Shown here in pieces: positions 62,810 through 64,000 of a DNA stretch of 64,000 nucleotides. Below the pieces are notes generated by a model, which saw nothing but the letters and a program-made list of their open reading frames with translations, had not been told where the DNA came from and did not search any database. The stretch comes from Drosophila miranda (Eukaryota; Arthropoda; Insecta; Diptera; Drosophilidae), in the NCBI RefSeq assembly GCF_003369915.1, contig NC_046677.1, forward strand, positions 20,416,913-20,480,912, given 5' to 3'. Position 1 is the stretch's first letter. Each line of letters begins with the position of its first letter. The translations under genes and the position numbers were made by a program.

Positions 62810-64000
62810 ATGGATCAGCTGTACTTAGAAATTGAGATAAGCACTCAGAATGCCGAAACAACGATTTACACCAGCGTGTCTTCATTCTTAGCCCTATACA
62901 CATACCGATATCTCAATGAGCCCAAGAATATACAAGTTAACTTTGTGGCCACCAAAATAGAGAGTGGTAAGATAGCTTTACGCAGCTCTCAACTGCGGCG
63001 GGAGCTCACCGATCAGCATATAACATGCCGCGAGGCGGCCAAATTGCCAGCTATTCGGGATCTCCGGTTGCCCATCTATGAGAAGGATGGAAATACCTTT
63101 ATAGCTGGGACCTGTGCTGTTTGTAGGGAGCTAATTGCCCGACAGCCGAATACCGAACTGCGCAAACTACTGGGCTTCAAGGAGAGCTGTCTACTGGCTC
63201 CATCGGAAGCTTCGATCTGGACTCGATTTTGCGAAGTTGATGTCGTGGACGTCGTGAGCCGTCTTCATGAAGGCCTTCTGCTGAAGGCTGTTCCCGACGA
63301 AGTGGTACGCTTCGAGCAGCACATGAATGAACCCGTGCGCATGCATAATATCTATAAACAGGCAAGGGAGCAGGCCAACCAAACTGAGAACGGTGCCAAG
63401 ATTAAGAGGAAACATCGTGTTCAGATCGATGGTAGGACGCCCAAGGAGCAACTTCTGATTGAGCATCGTTTTGCGGAAGGAATTAGCTTCACCATAGCAG
63501 ATCTCATTTTGTACCCCCTGCTACGAATAGTCTTCCAGCATTGTGGGCAAATGTTGCCCCATTTTCCCCTGACCAGCACGTGGTTTAGTGAGGTATGATA
63601 AAGGAGTGTTCTATAGAAGAAGAATTAACCAACTGTGTGTCATTGTGTACTTTTAGATTGACTCATTTGACGGCACTTGTGCCAAGATCCTTGGCGAGCT
63701 ATATGTGCCGCAGGCGGCGTCGCAGGGCGAAGAGCTCCTTTCTATACCCGACTGCGATGCCACTAGTCTCTACAAAGCCGATCCCAAGCGCTACAAGCCT
63801 CGCAATCGGATCTACACCAGCCAGGCCGAGGTAGATCTGGCTCTCGCCAAGCTCTCTGAACTGCAACTGGTGTTCAGTACCGATTCGGAACACACTTATG
63901 GCCAGCAGACCATCGATTGGCAGAAAATCGAGCCCACGCATGCTAAGAGCTCAGCCCTGCCACAGGAGCGCCTGGAACGCAAGCGACAGCAGCTGGAGAA
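62810..64000 (+). CDS. GSTCD homologue (glutathione S-transferase C-terminal domain protein), 3' truncated
   Basis: Start at 62810 (MDQLYLEIEISTQN), exon 1 to 63592 (261 codons), 64-nt intron, exon 2 from 63657 running off the window, so the C-terminal part (methyltransferase-like domain in this family) is missing. The visible part has the N-terminal region with CAVCRELIARQPN and LLGFKESCLLAP, and a GST-C-like helical stretch (FTIADLILYPLLRIVF, the usual N-capping box region). GSTCD is a cytosolic protein of uncertain enzymatic role. From memory its fly counterpart (CG10428) lies near tosca. Head-to-head with HYKK. Confidence 0.85.

Overview
The window is eukaryotic and clearly from a Drosophila genome. 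It has short 55-70 nt GT-AG introns, fly core-promoter motifs (DRE TATCGATA, Ohler motif 1 and motif 6), CAG/GGN-rich coding repeats, and a run of genes whose closest known relatives lie close together on D. melanogaster arm 2L (Muller element B): CaBP1, chiffon, Hyls1, jwa, a PP2C, NAF1, a RUS1-family gene, a SERAC1 homologue, Tipin, msl-1, tosca/Exo1 and a GSTCD homologue. It is not D. melanogaster itself: MSL1 is about 1.7 times the length I recall for that species. A Sophophoran such as the obscura group is plausible, but I cannot fix the species. Family assignments come from reading the proteins; no search was run. Intron boundaries were placed by hand from splice motifs and phase.

Left part (1-19 kb). 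An intronless CDV3-like gene at 1.6 kb is followed by CaBP1 (PDIA6-type ER oxidoreductase, with a UPR-type promoter site) and a small minus-strand membrane protein. A complex promoter region (7.2-8.9 kb) follows, holding motif-6 arrays, DRE and motif-1 sites and two copies of a dispersed repeat. From it starts Hyls1, a centriole/cilium gene, whose first intron contains the whole of chiffon (Dbf4 homologue plus long acidic tail) on the same strand. A strong 3' splice site just before the chiffon ATG suggests that both genes share the Hyls1 first exon.

Accessory part (19.6-32.8 kb). Four closely packed plus-strand genes encode low-complexity, basic, Ser/Lys/Arg- and Cys-rich proteins that I do not recognise. 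Two share a YDRFA-PPFVLNP plus Cys-rich C-terminus, and two share a KRKCRRCADAS plus Cys module. Gene D carries eight 60-residue tandem repeats. The second gene has a chain of symmetric phase-2 mini-exons encoding Gly-Pro-Tyr repeats. Compactness, composition and fast divergence suggest male-germline/sperm structural proteins; that is inference. This is the most novel stretch.

Right part (33-64 kb). Mostly conserved cellular genes: jwa (with a long in-frame open 5' extension lacking ATG), a Harbinger-transposase-derived remnant or domesticated gene, RWDD4, PP2C, NAF1, RUSF1-like, SERAC1-like, Tipin, msl-1 (with a tandemly repeated poly-U-rich 3' region fitting Sex-lethal control), a hydroxylysine kinase gene whose large intron hosts tosca/Exo1 on the other strand, and the 5' part of a GSTCD homologue cut off by the window end.
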